DNA of 64,000 nt. Origin: Ceratodon purpureus. Lineage: Eukaryota; Streptophyta; Bryopsida; Pseudoditrichales; Ditrichaceae. The translations under genes were made by a program, and so were the position numbers. Below the pieces are notes generated by a model. It worked only from the letters and a program-made list of their open reading frames with translations, was not told the origin of the DNA and made no database searches. The DNA is taken from the NCBI GenBank assembly GCA_014871385.1, contig CM026421.1, positions 25,786,752 through 25,850,751 on the forward strand, read 5' to 3'. Of the stretch, positions 1 through 10,299 are shown in pieces (position 1 is the first letter of the stretch; each line of letters opens with the position of its first letter).

Positions 1-1960
1 TACTGTAGTCATGTTACTATACAAAACAATTACAGTGTTGTTCCACACTCCGGATTTGCGGGCCAAAAATACACAAGGTTTGTGGGGACCACGGTGACCA
101 TATTCATCTTCACCCCAAGAGGATTCTGCCGATGTCAGGTGCCGGATTTTACCAGGGAGTACACCATTTATGAAACCCAAAATTAGCTGCCATTTGGTGC
201 AATATTTGGTGTAGTCAGACCTGTTTTCTACTAATAATGGACATATGTTCTAAGGGTGGAACAAATGCACGTTTAATTCACATTGCTCTCATTCATAAAC
301 CAAAGTTTCTCTTTTAACAAATGAAATAACGACTTTGAATTTGAAAACAATTTACAAAACAACATTTACATTAAGCCCAAATTCAAACGGTTTGAAATTT
401 TCAACATCTAAAATTTCTATAAGTTTTTTTCTCACTTTGAAAGTATGTCTTCTAGTAATTTAATTTTTGAACCCCTTGTTTAAAAAATGTTAGAAAACAA
501 GGGCTTTTCAAAATTTGATTTATTTTTTATAATTCACCTTCAGTATCTCTTCTTCTTTAGTTCTAACTTTCAAATTCATTTATTACCAAAATCTAAGAAC
601 ATTTTAATTAAAAACTAAAATTTATTTTCAAAACTTAAATATGAATCCTCTCTAGCTTTAACTCTTAGACCCTTTACATACAAATATTTGAGAAAATACT
701 AAATTCAAAACAAAATTTCATATTATTATTCTATTTTCGAAGTAAGCCTACATTTGTTTAGATATGCAAACCCTCACAATACCGAAATTCGAGATAATTC
801 TAAATTAGTTTGTTTCATTTAGAACTGAGGCCACCTTTACACAAGAGGTGAAAGGTCGAGATAACAAAGTTTCAGCCAATGACATGCCTAGAAATTGAGA
901 GGACCAAAAAATGTCACTTGACACCCAAAATTTCAGCCTATGGGATGAAACGAGGAGAAAATCACATGGACAACACTTTTGTCCTTGATGGCAGTAAAAA
1001 GGCACATTTTTAAAAACCCTTAGATTTTTATTTAGAACCACCTCAAGAGGTGGGCTTGACTAAAAATCCAGGAGACCATTTGGCCAAAATTCTCACAGCC
1101 AATCATTCTCATTTTTGTTAATAATTTTTCTTAACCTTATATTAGAAAATGTACTAAAAAATTGAGCACATTGTTTTTAGGCCCCTTCTCACTCTATCCT
1201 ATATCCAAAGAACGTCAAATTTAGAGTCGGACTTCTCAAGAATGAGCCATGACCCTTGGCCAATTTTCTCCATAATTTCATTTTGTAGTGTAAAGAGTGC
1301 ATGAGTCTTCTATCATTTTAATTTTCAAGCCCTCTCTTTGCAAAATTTGGAAAAAACTCTAAATTGTGAATTGCATTTCTTTTCTACTTTTTTTCTAAAA
1401 TGTGAACTCTTTTATTTTAATTTCTTAATCCTACATCTACAAAAATTCGAGAAAATTCCAAATTCTAAACTAATTTTTATTTATATATTACTTCAAAAGT
1501 CACTCTTCACTTATCTTTATTATCAAAGCCTCTCTTCATAGAAATTTGCTAAATTGTGAATTATGTTTCTTCTGTATTTTACTTTGAGAATCAATCTTCA
1601 CATATCTTTATTTTTGAAACCGTCTTTTTATTAATAATCAAAACATATTTTTTAAAAGAATTATCTGATTTTTTACTATATTTTTAGAAAACGCATATTT
1701 TGTTTATCAGCTTGGAAATAATATATAAAGACATCTAAGTTGTTAAAATTATACTATTTTGATTGGTGGGAGAACGAATATACGAATTTGAAATTATATT
1801 TTGTAATTTTGTTTGATTTCAAATTTGTATATTTCTAAGTTGATCATTCATAATATGTTTTCTTCTTGGTTGAATATGTTTTCATACATATATTTGATAG
1901 GTTTGATAGGATCTATTTCTACTTCCTATTTAATGATCAAAACTTCTTTTATCAATACAT
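1..1960. other. AT-rich intergenic DNA, no gene seen
   Basis: This stretch is strongly AT-rich, with stops in all frames. The few short open frames (for example 805-1041 on the minus strand and 1338-1541 on the plus strand) have low-complexity Phe/Leu/Lys/Asn composition and match no family I recognise. I see no RNA gene or terminal repeat. Confidence 0.6.
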
Positions 1961-1962
1961 TT

Positions 1963-1964
<2 letters not shown>

Positions 1965-2041
<77 letters not shown>
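1965..2041. repeat. (TA)n microsatellite, about 38 units
   Basis: An uninterrupted alternating AT run of about 77 bp. It creates spurious Tyr-Ile repeat open frames at 1813-2229 and 1866-2054. Such pure TA tracts are length-variable and can extrude cruciforms. Confidence 0.95.
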
Positions 2042-2044
<3 letters not shown>

Positions 2045-2086
2045 CTATATTTAATCAAAATATATTTTATGAATTCATATTTGAGA

Positions 2087-2172
2087 CTTCAACTTTCATT
2101 TTTGGATCTTCAACTTTCATATCTGGATCTTTAACTTTCATATCTGGATCTTTAACTTTCATATCTAGATCT
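2087..2172. repeat. 21-bp tandem repeat, about 4 copies
   Basis: The unit reads roughly CTTTAACTTTCATATCTGGAT, repeated about four times. The first copy is diverged (TTTTTGGATC) and the last has CTAGATC. It lies 45 bp downstream of the TA microsatellite. Confidence 0.85.
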
Positions 2173-4590
2173 TCAAAAATCATCAATGGATTTTGTTTTA
2201 GATACCAAATATCTATTTATGATTTTTGACCTCTCATATATGATTTTAAATCTTTCATCAATGAATTCAAATATTTAAGGCTTTTAGAATAGTTTCAAAG
2301 ATTGGTATGGATTTTTGCAATTTATATACGATATTAAAAATTACAAAATCCTAATTTTACTTTATTTCTAGTGGTTCTTCATAGGTGAAGCTTTTCTTCA
2401 AGCCAAATCCTCCTTGTTCACTCTTTAAGCGCTCTACAATATATTTTTGCCTTCTTTTTTTTTCCCACCTCTCCACGATGTTCTACTATTTCTTCCACAT
2501 CCACCGACTATTATGTTTCTTCTCTCTTTATTAGAAGCGGCTTAGTTAAATGAACGGCCGTCTTTAGATTAAATTTAAGAGCCATTCTCACTCTTATTTT
2601 TGCAAACTCCTCTTGCCTTCTTAGCTTCATGTATTTCTGCACCTCCTTTGTCTTTATTAATTTGTTAGGCATAATCATTACCTTCATAGCATATTGATCA
2701 GCTAATATTTGAACTCTTTTCCTTGTTGCATCGGCCATCTCTAAAGTACTTGGAGTAAAAGCCTTCATTGCCTCCCCTCGAACCTTTGAAAAGTTAAAAG
2801 CTTCCTTGGCCTTCTAATACCTTTTGGACGTCTAAAAATAACGTCTTTCCTACTACTTCCCTACTACTTGTGTCTACAAAGTCCACTTTATCATATGTAG
2901 CTACTTCAAGTTCGATTTTAAGTGAAAAAACATTTCTCTTACCATTAGTTCTTGTAGATGTTATTCATGTTGCTTCTCGTGCAACTCTCGCATCCTTCTT
3001 TGTTTATCTTTGAATGTCCATAAACCAAGGAATATTCTTCAAAATTTGCGAACAATGTACAAAACAAATTAGGGTTTTTTGGGAATTTTCTGCAAAATAC
3101 AACTCATTAGCTCTCTTGAAAACATCTTGTTCATTTGTGCCCAACTCTCTCAAACCTTGCACATTCTCTTAGCATCTACAGAATTCTGCTACATCATATC
3201 CAAATAATTCTGTTACATCAAATCTTATTGTTCTCCATTTAGACTACAAATCTCTTGAAGTCCTACTTTGATACTCCATCAGTTTTCTTTAATTGTAATC
3301 ACCTTGCACCATCATCATAGTGATTTCTTGACAATAGGATCTTCATTGATTGCTAAGAATGATCTATAAACGTGCTCATCTTTCTTCATTGTAAAATTTT
3401 TGCTCCTGCCCAAATTCTCACTATTATAACCACTAGCATTTTTTATCCAAAAAGGAATTCTAAAGCCATAAATGAAATAAAAATATCTTGCTTTGAAGGG
3501 GAGGGAGATGGGTTGTAAGGTCTATAAACTATTAAGGAAAAGTGGCTTTTGAAGAATGAGGCACCCTAAATATATGCGATGGCGGGTTGGGCGAGTTGGG
3601 TGGTTCAACGCCAACTACCCCTGCTAAATGGAGTTGACGAGGCAATTACACCTTGCGGTGTAGATGCCATAAGGTGGAGTCTTCAAATCCACTCTACACC
3701 ACTTGTGGACCAATAACATCACTCTACAATAAAGCTTATTGTGCCAAAAAGCGCATAAGCTTAGGTTAATGGAATCAATGAGTCCCCATAGCTAATATTG
3801 CTGCCAACAAGCCAGTTTTGGCACATCCTTCGGCTCACCTTGTATACTTAACAACACTTTAATGCATTTTTAAGATACCTTGTAACACACGTCCACAAGG
3901 ACTCTAAGGTTGTGTTAGGGCCCCTTTAGCGTGAAACGTTTATATTTATAACTAATTCATGATTCAAATAAAAAAATTAAAAATTGTTAGACCTACTTCC
4001 TTCATTCTTTGTCGATCAAGGAAAATTAGTTCCAAAATTCTCCATCTAAACTGAAGTCCTGCATTCCGGAATTTGTGCAGTTTCTGAGCACTCCACCTTA
4101 AGTCCAACAAAGTTGATGTAATCCATTTGAATTGGACCCGGACCCTAGTGTGAGGGGCCGCAAGTTAAGACACAATTAGGCTATCTCTGTTGCAAAATCT
4201 ATCCCACGTGCCTCCCTGATTCAGACGATCTCAGAGGCTTCGTCAGTTTGACAGGTACCACTGTCAGGTCTCTGAATAAATTTGAAACTTCAAAGTACAG
4301 TACAGTAGGAGGTGAGCAACAGTGATATACTGTAGCTTCAGAGGATGCTTGACCATCGGAATGGCAATGTTCATCATCTGACCCTCTCGAGTCTCCTGCA
4401 TACTATTCACTTCGAAAACATGCCCACGTCCCCAGTTCCGACCTGGGATTTGGCCCTCTATCAGGCTCGCCGACCTCTTGTGACTGAATAATTTTCAAAA
4501 GAACAACTTTCTTAACTAAGCAGCACAGTGATGGTTGATGTCAGGCTGGTGGCATTATCATAATCGAATAATTTCCTTCTCTGAAATTCT
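2173..4590. other. Intergenic DNA; weak minus-strand ORF remnant
   Basis: Mostly AT-rich and without a convincing gene. A minus-strand frame at 2511-2768 (85 residues, rich in Lys, Arg and Glu, ending KTAVHLTKPLLIKREE) has a more protein-like composition than its surroundings and may be a remnant of a transposon-associated protein. It has no recognisable motif or intact flanking exons, so I do not call it a gene. From about 3540 the GC content rises, and a short hairpin lies at 3657-3700. Confidence 0.4.
3657..3700 (+). other. tRNA-3'-half-like hairpin
   Basis: An 8-bp outer stem (GGTGTAGA at 3657-3664 with TCTACACC at 3693-3700) encloses an inner 5-bp stem GTGGA/TCCAC whose loop contains TTCAAAT, resembling an acceptor stem plus T-arm. 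The D-arm and anticodon arm are absent, so it is not a functional tRNA. It could be a tRNA-derived SINE fragment or coincidence. Confidence 0.3.
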
Positions 4591-4842
4591 GTGATGCATT
4601 TCAAGTTATGTCTGGTGTATACGGTAATGACCGTAATGTACTATACTGTACAGCACAGTTGTGCAAATGTTCGAGGTAGTGACGGCGGACTTCATTCGCT
4701 GCAAGGCGCAAAGTTCCGCAGTGTCTGCAAAACCATAACAAGTATGAATCTGAAGTTCCAAAATCCAATCGGTAACTTAGATGATCCGGAATGCAATCTA
4801 TGTGTTCATAACTGTGAGAGATTGATTGAAGTGATTTCTTGA
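4591..4842 (+). CDS. Small Cys-containing ORF with signal-peptide-like N-terminus (doubtful)
   Basis: An 83-residue ATG-initiated frame. The first 25 residues form a hydrophobic segment (LCLVYTVMTVMYYTV) ending near a plausible signal-peptidase site at SCA-N. The remainder carries four further cysteines, the last three clustered (PECNLCVHNCE). That resembles a small secreted peptide, but I recognise no family and see no splice signals, and the frame lies in a gene-poor region beside a dispersed repeat. It could equally be a chance ORF. Confidence 0.2.
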   Translation: MMHFKLCLVYTVMTVMYYTVQHSCANVRGSDGGLHSLQGAKFRSVCKTITSMNLKFQNPIGNLDDPECNLCVHNCERLIEVIS

Positions 4843-4989
4843 CCGAGTATTCATACTCAAATCGCTACACTAAAACTTAGGTGGCTAATATTTGTAAAAG
4901 ATTTTTGAAAATAGGAGAAAGAAGCTAAATCAAAGAGATACAGAAATTGTAACCAAGGTATCATTTAGATACCAAAACGTTATCACCAA

Positions 4990-5680
4990 AGTTTCACTTC
5001 AGTACTACCCCAATGTCACATGTGCATTGAATGTATCTTAGCTCCAGGCAGAAGAAAAAAATGAGTGAAAAAATCCAAGGGTGTTTTTGCTCCAAAGTGC
5101 CCTTTTGAAAGCAAGCCGGATAGTGCAAGATTAGAACCAATTTTGGTATTTCCAACCATAAGATCTTGTATCTAACTTCTACGTCTATATGCTTATCAAA
5201 ACTCACACTCTTATTCCTTACCATTTGAGAGATCATAACATTTGAAGTTGAAGAAAAAGTTTTGTTTACCATGCAGAGGATGACAACAATCTTTTGAGTC
5301 CAAAAAAACCATTTATTTGAGTATATTTAGAATGCACCTCTTTAGATTCTTGTTCCTAGGTGAGTTAGGTACATGTCCACAAAATCTCATGCCCATGCAA
5401 GGTGTGGGAACCTTGAGAAAATCATCGATTTCCAAAAGGGGTATGCTGAAATTCACATACTAAGGGCCGTTTTTTAACAATAAAAATAGCATATGAAAGA
5501 TTTTTGGATTTGAAATCCAAACGTTGGAAACATGCTGTAATGCCTCTTCTACATACGAAAATTTTAATTTTTGAAAAACACTAAAATCTCAATTTTTGGT
5601 GGAATTTCAAAGTTTTGTCTTTAGGCAGATTTGGGCAGTTTTGGGCAGTTTTGGGCAGAAATTGCTGCATTCACAGTGGC
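4990..5680. repeat. Dispersed repeat, copy 1 (pair with 53740-54350)
   Basis: This block is collinear and in the same orientation as 53740-54350. Shared landmarks are GGCCGTTTTTT followed by AACAATAAAAATAGCATAT or its variant, AAATCTCAATTTTTG(G/A)TGGAATTTCAA, and a short GGGCAGTTTT tandem ending in TTTGGGCAGAAaTTGCTGCATTCACA. The minus-strand frame 4994-5272 resembles the minus-strand frame at 53774-54083, which suggests a decayed transposon rather than chance similarity. I find no LTR or TIR ends. Confidence 0.7.
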
Positions 5681-5689
5681 TAATAGCCT

Positions 5690-7365
5690 AATTCTTCTTT
5701 CATTTGCGTCTACAAAAATAATACACAATAAATAAAAATTCTAATTACTGTTCTTATAAGTCATCTATCAACGCAATAAAAGAAAGATTCACTAGCCTAA
5801 TGAAGCAAATTTATTCCTCTTCAGTCAAAGTCCAAAAAGAAAGTAGCAGTAAAAAAAATATGCGAACCTGCACTGTTGGGCCCAGGTCTTTTAGGGAAAG
5901 GCATATTGCATCGTGATCAAAATCTGTATATCCTATTTCACACTGCCGTTCTACTGTTCGGAATTACACTATTTAGTATGAAGCTGCCACAGACTACAAG
6001 GTCTTTGTATATTGATATCTTGTTTTCAAAGGTGCCGCTGAAAGCTAACATAAAATGCTTCTGAACGGGGGTGACATACATTTGGCAATAGCACCGCCTG
6101 TGTGCGATAATTATTTTTGAAACGCATGGTAATGATTCATTTCAAGTTAACCGCCCAGTCTCAGCACTCGAAAAAATGTTTTGGTCAAAGCTTATGATTC
6201 AGATCATTCTAACTTAGCTGTGAAATAATCAGAAGTAATCTCCACCAGGCAATCCGAGCATGATAAGTTCTTGGAGTTCGAAGATCTTATCAACCCGGGC
6301 CTCGGACCCAGACCCGAAGATCAGATTTAAATTGACCTGCTGGGTGAGCTTTTCTCCACACTGGTGGCAGAAATTTATGAAAAGTCATCACTCCCATTAT
6401 CACGTAATGCCGTCAGAATAGCACACATGGAAAGTCAGCAGAAAGTTATAACTATTTTGCAACTGGACAGTTGAGAACAGTGATGGAAGTTAGCACTGTG
6501 GATTACACGACTCGTCCTGACTGTTCACATTGACTGGCATACTATAATCCAAACAGTGCATTACATTCGCTGATCCACGAAAGCAGATGGACCCTGGTGA
6601 ATTTTCCTGGCTCCCTCGGGACATCCTGCACTATTTACAGTACTTCATCGTGCCGCCCTTGCCCAATCTACTTCGGACTGTAGCCCCTTCCCTCGTAAGC
6701 TGTTCCTGTGGATTCAACAGTTTCATTAACAGCTGTATGAAGAAAATGGTAACGAGCAACTCATGCGCATCGCTTGATCGCCGCTACGCCTTGTTTTATT
6801 TTCAAAGCCAGGACTGACATGATGCCCAAGTTGACTTGTCTAGTTTGCAACATTTTCTAATTATTCCAGTGCACTATATCTCTCACAACCACTCCGAATC
6901 CTCACAAGCCTCAATCACTTCCTCTTGGAACCCTCCTTGCCATCTTGCTTGTGCTCGTCTTCTTGGTTTGGGATCTTTGCTTTGTGGGATTGTTTGTTCA
7001 AAGCAGTGAAATTAGTGGAAGTGCACATATTAGGAGCGAGTTTGGAAAAGTGGTGTCGGAAGCAGGTGCCCAGTAGTTATTTAACAAGGAAGTCTTGTGT
7101 AAGCTTTGCTGGTAGTGATTGCAGCAGTACTGTAGTCTTGCTCTCTGAATCGATGGTATCGAAGGACTGTAAATTAATAATACGATGCAGACTGCTGCGG
7201 GGTTAGCGAGTTCTGAAGACGTTCATTGGGCGTTTGGTCGTGCGGGGAGCAGTTTCAGGATTGGTGCGTTCAGGAGAGGATTGGAAAAGCAGTTTTCTTG
7301 ACGAGGGTGTTTTTGAGGTGGTGCGAGAGTGGGGACGCATTCGTGAGTTAAGGACTCTGGATATT
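5690..7365 (+). promoter_or_regulatory. Upstream region / 5' leader of the U-box gene
   Basis: No convincing gene is present. From about 6550 the composition becomes less AT-rich and merges into the leader of the U-box gene. Open frames at 6587-6817, 6925-7206 and the 44 codons upstream of ATG 7366 lack any recognisable domain, so I treat them as leader or promoter. No clear TATA box was identified. Confidence 0.4.
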
Positions 7366-8703
7366 ATGGCTCTCGGCGCCAGCCTGCCAGCGCTCAAGTC
7401 ATCGGCGGTGGAGCTGGGGCCGCCGAGTGACCCACAGGTACTGCAGGTTCAGGTCCCCTCGTTCTTCCTCTGCCCCATCCATCTCGGTATTATGAAAGAT
7501 CCCGTCACGCTGAGTACTGGCATTACATACGACCGCCGAAGCATAGAAAAGTGGCTGGACGGCGGGCACAACACATGCCCCAGTACCAAGCAGATCCTGG
7601 AGAGCTGCGACCTCATCCCTAATCATACCCTCCATCGCGCTATCCAGAACTGGCGCGCCGCCAATCCAGCCGCAGTCAAGAAGGGAGTGGAGCCGGAAGC
7701 AGTACAGACCGTACTAGAAACCATCGAGCAATGCACCGACGCGAGCTCATACCACTTCTCTCTCAAGCAACTCTATGTCATGTCGGAAGAATGTAGACGG
7801 AATAGGAAGACTCTCAAGGAAGCAGGAGCGGTCCCTGTTCTAGTTGATGCCTTAACCATTTTAGGATCAACTGACCGCGTGCCTCCTTCTCATCCCGTCT
7901 CCAGACACTTAATCAAAGGATTGGAGTACGCCGTTGCCACAACTGCGCTGCTGGACTTGGACGACGAAGACAGGCAAGCCATGGCTGCACCGCCAACGTT
8001 TACAATTCTTTGTTCGCTCCTTGCAACGGGAAGCTCAAAGGCGAAGATAAACGCAGCTGAGGTGATTCATTTCGTATGCGGGGAGGATGCGAATCTGAAA
8101 GCTATCGTGGGCAAGTACCCGGGGGCCATCAAGGGGCTCGTCACGGTTCTCAAGGAGGAGAAGCTGACAGCAAAAGAGATCAAATTAGGGTTGCGTTGCT
8201 TAATGTCTCTCTCCCTCTCGAAGAAGAACCGCGTCATCGCCATCGATGCCCGAGCTGTGCACGCACTCGTGGAGCTTATCCCTAAGGCAGAGAACACGCG
8301 AAACGTAGAATACTGTTGCGGCATCCTGGAGGTCCTAGCCAACTGCGCGGAAGGCCGCGAAGCAATCTCCAGTCATCCCTTCGCCATCCCGCGACTGGTC
8401 GCTTCCTTGCTGGGCGTCTCCAATCTAGCCACGGAGCATGCAGTCGGAGCGCTACTTGTAGTCATCGAGCTCGCTTCCAATCGCAGCGTCATCAAGACCG
8501 CCCTGCGTGCTGGAGCGTTTACTAAACTGCTTATGATCTTGCCGAGCGATTGCAGCCAGCGTGCGAAGTCCAAAGCGAGAGACACACTCAAGCTTCTCAA
8601 CGAAGTTTGGGGAACTTACACATCGAGACCGGACGATGATTCCAGCATCATCATCGAACGCGGCAGTGTTCGACAACGGCCGCACTTCAACGCCGAGTCC
8701 TGA
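7366..8703 (+). CDS. U-box/armadillo E3 ubiquitin ligase, PUB22/23-like
   Basis: An intronless gene for a protein of 445 residues, the usual size of the plant PUB20-24 group. These are cytosolic E3 ligases that receive ubiquitin from an E2 and act in stress and immune signalling (family knowledge). The U-box lies at about residues 31-105: VPSFFLCPIHLGIMKDPVTL, then STGITYDRRSIEKWL, then CPSTKQ and LIPNHTLHRAIQNW. These keep the CPI, KDPV, TYDR and PNHTL signatures that contact E2. The rest is a run of Leu/Ala-rich helices typical of degenerate ARM repeats, for example ALVELIPKAENTRNVEYCCG. I chose ATG 7366 because the U-box begins about 30 residues later, as in the family. The frame stays open upstream to 7234, but that part has no resemblance. 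Which paralogue it matches is uncertain. Confidence 0.93.
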   Translation: MALGASLPALKSSAVELGPPSDPQVLQVQVPSFFLCPIHLGIMKDPVTLSTGITYDRRSIEKWLDGGHNTCPSTKQILESCDLIPNHTLHRAIQNWRAANPAAVKKGVEPEAVQTVLETIEQCTDASSYHFSLKQLYVMSEECRRNRKTLKEAGAVPVLVDALTILGSTDRVPPSHPVSRHLIKGLEYAVATTALLDLDDEDRQAMAAPPTFTILCSLLATGSSKAKINAAEVIHFVCGEDANLKAIVGKYPGAIKGLVTVLKEEKLTAKEIKLGLRCLMSLSLSKKNRVIAIDARAVHALVELIPKAENTRNVEYCCGILEVLANCAEGREAISSHPFAIPRLVASLLGVSNLATEHAVGALLVVIELASNRSVIKTALRAGAFTKLLMILPSDCSQRAKSKARDTLKLLNEVWGTYTSRPDDDSSIIIERGSVRQRPHFNAES

Positions 8704-10295
8704 TCGACGATCAACTTCGGCCTGAATTCTTTGCCATTTTTTTAAACCTTAGGACTTAATCAAGCTTAACTAGCGGCTAATTACCGATCAACTAGCGGTA
8801 AATCATGTAGTAGGTTTTGAACTAGCTGATGATTCGCTCGAAGAGTGGGTGATCGGGGGTAACTCGATGTGACATCATTAAATTCTTTGAGCTGCTGCAT
8901 GTGCTGTTCTGCAGTGCGGTGAGCCACTTCTCAACTTTCTCATGTATAATATACGAGTTCAAATGAGCGTGGTTTGGTCTTCGATCATACTGGTGATGCT
9001 TCTTCCTGAGTCCTGACGTGCAGTTGCGTAAGTGGTGTTCATGGACGTGAAGCTTTTGAGTTGAGACGTGACTGACATGAGGATCTTTTCTCTTATCATG
9101 CCAGTGAGATTGGCTCTTGAGACGCTTTTGAACCAGCCTTGAGTTTTGGCCGAGAATGAAAAAAGGCGAGAGCTGGCAGATTGGGTATGGATCATAATAA
9201 CTGTAATGTTTCTTTTGATGAGTGTGCAGTTATCTGCTCATGGCCGGTGGTTGTACGGTGGAAATTCAAGTACACCCAGCCACCAATCAGACATATCTCA
9301 GGAAGGTTTCTGATGTGCTGTAGATGCTGCTTTGAAATGGCTTTGAACTGCTTGACTGAATGCTTTTGCTGACGTTTTGGTATTGAGGTGTATGCATGCA
9401 GGCGTGTCCACAATTCACACTTTCACCGAGGCTGACATCACTATGGACTCTGAATTTTCATCACCTATCTGCATGGACCAACTGATGAAGATTGTGCTCG
9501 GAGTGTTGTAATGGAATGTCATCTTGGCACCTGTCGATCCAGATTGAGTGAACTGTGAGTCATTACAGTGATTAGATGGACGACATAGCAGTAATAAAAT
9601 GTACAGTACAGTACAGTAAATCGTAGATAATGTAAATTGTTTTGGGAGCTGGAGAGTGGGCTTCAAATCGACGAAGATAATAGGATGGAGATCATAATCC
9701 CTGCAAGGAGAGAGGATTTGACCAAACATAGACGTGTTATAAAGTTTGATTTCCACAATTTCAATGATATTCCTTTCAGAAATGAAAATGTGAACCATAT
9801 TGATTAGAAGTGAATTGTTAGGTTAAAATTCTATCATTTTCATCCCATTTTTGTAAATTTAGAGTGTTTTATTAATTATGAAAAATGAAATTCCTATTTC
9901 TTTTTTTTGTACGTGATAATTAGGTGATAAATAAAATCATATATTGCATCAATTAAAAATGAACATATAAACACAATATTTAAAACATCATTAGTTAATT
10001 GAAATAGTAAGTTTTCTAAGGCAAAACTAAGGTATGGTCTGCTTAGGGTACCCCCTCCTAGACAAACTGGATTTTCTGGAATGGATCGTATAAAGTTGGT
10101 ATCATCACGCCCAATATATTGGCAACATCGATGAATTGTAATGATTTTGAGAAATCATTTAGAAAGAAATTTTCATCTATATTTTTAAAATGAGAGCATA
10201 TGGCTTGTGTGGAGTACCCACTCTCAACACCTTTCAATTTCAAACGCGATATATAGACAATCAATATAAAGGAGAGAATCTCTAAAAAGGTTGTA
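8704..10295. other. 3' flank of U-box gene, then AT-rich DNA
   Basis: The first few hundred bases are presumably the 3' UTR. I see no convincing poly(A) signal cluster and no further gene. A short GTACAGTACAGTACAGTA run lies near 9600. The minus-strand frame 9415-9798 has no recognisable domain. Confidence 0.5.
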
Positions 10296-10299
10296 CACG

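Noticed and set aside
1813..2229. Open frames rich in Tyr-Ile repeats
   Set aside because: Produced by the (TA)n microsatellite.
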